A stretch of DNA of 51,541 nt from Candidatus Poribacteria bacterium. Lineage in GTDB: Bacteria > Poribacteria > WGA-4E > WGA-3G. The notes under the pieces were generated by a model that saw only the letters and a list, made by a program, of their open reading frames with translations, searched no databases and was not told where the DNA came from. Both the position numbers and the translations under genes were made by a program. Shown here piece after piece: positions 49,809 through 51,541 of this stretch; positions within the stretch are counted from its first letter, which is position 1, and every line of letters starts with the position of its first letter. The stretch is taken from assembly GCA_022820835.1 (NCBI GenBank), contig JAJEET010000127.1, forward strand, positions 1 through 51,541. Reading direction: 5' to 3'.

Positions 49809-51437
49809 ATGCCTAAAATGACTCTGTTCAGCTTGATGCTCTTTTTATTTTCCGTAACGTATTCAATTTTCACGCCAAACGCCTTCTCCGAAGAATATAC
49901 TCGTTGGGGTTTACCAGCGGGTGCTAAAGCGCGATTCGGGAAAGGCATAATATTTGATGTCAAGTATTTTCCAGATGGCAATAAAATCGCCGTGGCAACA
50001 ACCGTTGGCACTTGGGTATATGATGTACAGACAAGGGAAGAAATTAATCTGTTACCGGCACATGGAACATACGTCAAATCCGTGGCTTTTAGTGCGGATG
50101 GCACCCTATTCGCTACGGGAGATAACGATGGCAGGATCAAGTTATGGGATACAGACACTATAGAGCATAAAGCGACCCTCGTTGGACATGGCAGCGGTGT
50201 GCGTTCAGTTGCGTTTAGCCCTAAAGCACAAATCCTTGCGAGCGGTAGTTTCGACAAGACGATTCAGTTATGGGATGTTGACACCGGAGAACCGTTAAAA
50301 ACGCTCAGGGGACATGAAGGCGGCGTGTACTGTGTGGCATATTCACCGGATGGTGAGATGATTGCAAGCGGGGCGAGAGATAGGACATTAAGGTTGTGGC
50401 ATGTCTCTACTGGTGAACAGTTGACGACTATCTTTATGCAAGATGTCTGGATAGAAACTATAGCGTTTTCCCCGGATGGCGAAATTGTTGCGTGTGCAGG
50501 AAATACAGGGAGTGTATACATTTATGATGTTGCTACAGGAGAACGCTTGAAAACCCTCACGGGTCATGACAGATATATTAATGCTGTTGCCTTCGCTCAT
50601 GATGGACGCACGCTGGCGAGTGCGAGTCATGACGACACAATCCGATTGTGGAACATCGACACAGGTGCGCTTCTTAAAACACTCAATCACCAAAGTTTCG
50701 TTACCACAATCGCCTATTCGCCAGATGGTAAAACGCTTGTGAGTGGGAGTTACGATGGCACGGTCGGGTTCTGGGATAGCAGCGACTGGAAGCTTTTAAA
50801 AACCATCACTGGACATACCTATCGGACCTATTCAGTTGCCTATTCCCCAGATGGCGATAAGTTCGCCTATAGTGAGGGAAATAAACTCCAATTGCGGGAT
50901 TCACACACAGAGGAACGCCTCAAAACCTTCACTGGCTATGGTGCCCATTTCTTTGCTGTGGCATTCTCTCGCGATGGAAAAACAATCGCAAATGCGGTTA
51001 GAAAGACATCAAACGTCCGAAAGGTACGCTTGTGGGATGTGCAAAGCGGTCGGTTTATGGGCAGTTTCGTTGATGGAACGTCTCAGCCCATCTGCATCGA
51101 CTTTTCGCCAGATGGTGGCACGCTTGCCGCGGGGCACCGCGATGGTAGCGTTCTGTTATGGGAGGTTCGCACCGGTGAACAATTGCTTATTGGTGATCTG
51201 CTAAGGACGCTTAATGCGCATACACAATCTGTGAACGCTATTGTGTTTTCGGCAGATGGGAGTCAGCTCGCCAGTGGAAGCTCCGACAATACGATTATGT
51301 TATGGGATGCCCACACCGGCAAGCGTTTGAAAACGTTCACTGGACATTCAAAACCTATTTATGACATCGTGTTTTCTCCGGACGGCACGAGCCTTGTCAG
51401 CCAGGGTCATTCAATTGTAGGGTTTCTCATTTTATGA
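49809..51437 (+). pseudogene. exported WD40-repeat protein, copy 2, 3' end cut by an IS
   Basis: The open frame is 542 residues, with a signal peptide (about 1-25), LPAGAKARFGKGIIFDV as in copy 1, and about 11-12 WD40 repeats (FSPKAQILASGSFDKTIQLW, FSADGSQLASGSSDNTIMLW). The last repeat breaks off at SPDGTSLVS, where the expected G-S-x-D is replaced by QGHSIVGFLIL. The switch occurs at 51402, where an insertion sequence seems to begin, so the true C-terminus is lost or displaced. AAAGGAG lies before the ATG at 49809, which is preferred to the TTG at 49782. The shortened protein may still be stable. Confidence 0.8.
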
Positions 51438-51541
51438 TGTTAACTGCGAGTTTAGGTTTCGCTGCGAAATATTGGAGTGCGTCCGTGATTTTTGTATGTC
51501 CAGTGAATCGCAAAACAGAGAGTGCCGTGTTTCGCATCGCC
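51402..51541. mobile_element. insertion sequence, right-hand part outside the window
   Basis: CAGGGTCATT begins at the point where the WD40 repeat breaks, and a transposase-like reading frame ends 25 bases inside. Elements of the ISAs1 type begin CAGGG. The other end and any target duplication lie outside the window. Confidence 0.6.
51427..51541 (-). CDS. transposase C-terminal fragment (ISAs1-like)
   Basis: On the minus strand an open frame enters at the right edge and stops at 51427. It reads RNTALSVLRFTGHTKITDAL, then QYFAAKPKLAVNIIK, a pattern of DDE transposases of the ISAs1/H-repeat kind. Only about 37 residues are in the window, so family is tentative. The frame overlaps the last codons of the truncated WD40 gene on the other strand. 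Confidence 0.55.
   Translation of the reverse strand, partial: AMRNTALSVLRFTGHTKITDALQYFAAKPKLAVNIIK

Noticed and set aside
1..51541. tRNA, rRNA and CRISPR arrays
   Set aside because: No T-loop type GGTTCGAATCC with a matching acceptor stem, no rRNA signature and no spaced repeat array was found by reading.

Overview
The window looks like chromosome of a Gram-negative, probably marine or sponge-associated heterotroph. The best fit is a Candidatus Poribacteria-like lineage; this is an inference from gene content, with no marker gene to prove it. Supporting content includes a sulfatase, a phytanoyl-CoA dioxygenase-like enzyme, sugar isomerase/epimerase TIM barrels, exported LamG, WD40, FG-GAP/UnbV and cohesin-dockerin proteins, and many small palindromic repeats between genes. 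An Omp85-type outer membrane protein, a GmhA-like isomerase, a TRAP binding protein and a Tat signal indicate a diderm envelope. No rRNA, tRNA or CRISPR array was seen.

Layout. 1-4070 (minus): orphan Phd/YefM-like antitoxin, then ygfZ-tatT-dctP without the TRAP membrane subunits. 4071-7844 (minus): a very large Omp85 fusion. 8061-10582 (plus): xylose isomerase-like enzyme, adenylate kinase-like enzyme, small membrane/coiled-coil ORF. 10642-13422 (minus): two tandem GNAT acetyltransferases and a GT39-type membrane glycosyltransferase. 13757-18768 (plus): aroK-aroB, then a tight four-gene membrane module of unknown function whose first protein joins a fibronectin III domain to a DUF6754-like domain. 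18970-21218 (plus): sugar isomerase/epimerase plus sulfatase. 21220-25147 (minus): SDR, a type II restriction-modification pair, dipeptide epimerase. 25342-32456 (minus): NfeD protease, short NfeD, two FloA flotillins, a small membrane protein and a cell-wall amidase. 32994-36865 (minus): GmhA, ROK kinase, FGGY kinase, a small hypothetical. 37243-39088 (plus): PhyH and cohesin-dockerin proteins. 39138-43499 (minus): two LamG paralogues and a UnbV/TPR pair. 43900-51437: a third LamG, a Tat-exported aldo/keto reductase (minus), polysaccharide deacetylase, PAP2 phosphatase and two tandem exported WD40 proteins. An insertion sequence truncates the second WD40 gene and runs off the right edge.

How genes work together. 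The NfeD/flotillin set probably forms membrane domains; the amidase and the dipeptide epimerase downstream both suit murein turnover. The sulfatase, sugar isomerases, FGGY/ROK kinases and deacetylase suit use of sulfated or acetylated polysaccharides. Non-coding sequence is rich in short inverted-repeat elements of at least three families (ends TATAGTGA, AGGACTTA, and TAGTT-TCAG/CTGATAACTA). One supplies the stop codon of the amidase, one lies in the phyH 5' region, and one abuts the ygfZ start codon as a 7-bp tandem repeat. The most promising undescribed items are the four-gene membrane module, the Omp85 fusion, a 78-base leader shared by two unrelated genes, and a structured leader in front of the third LamG gene.
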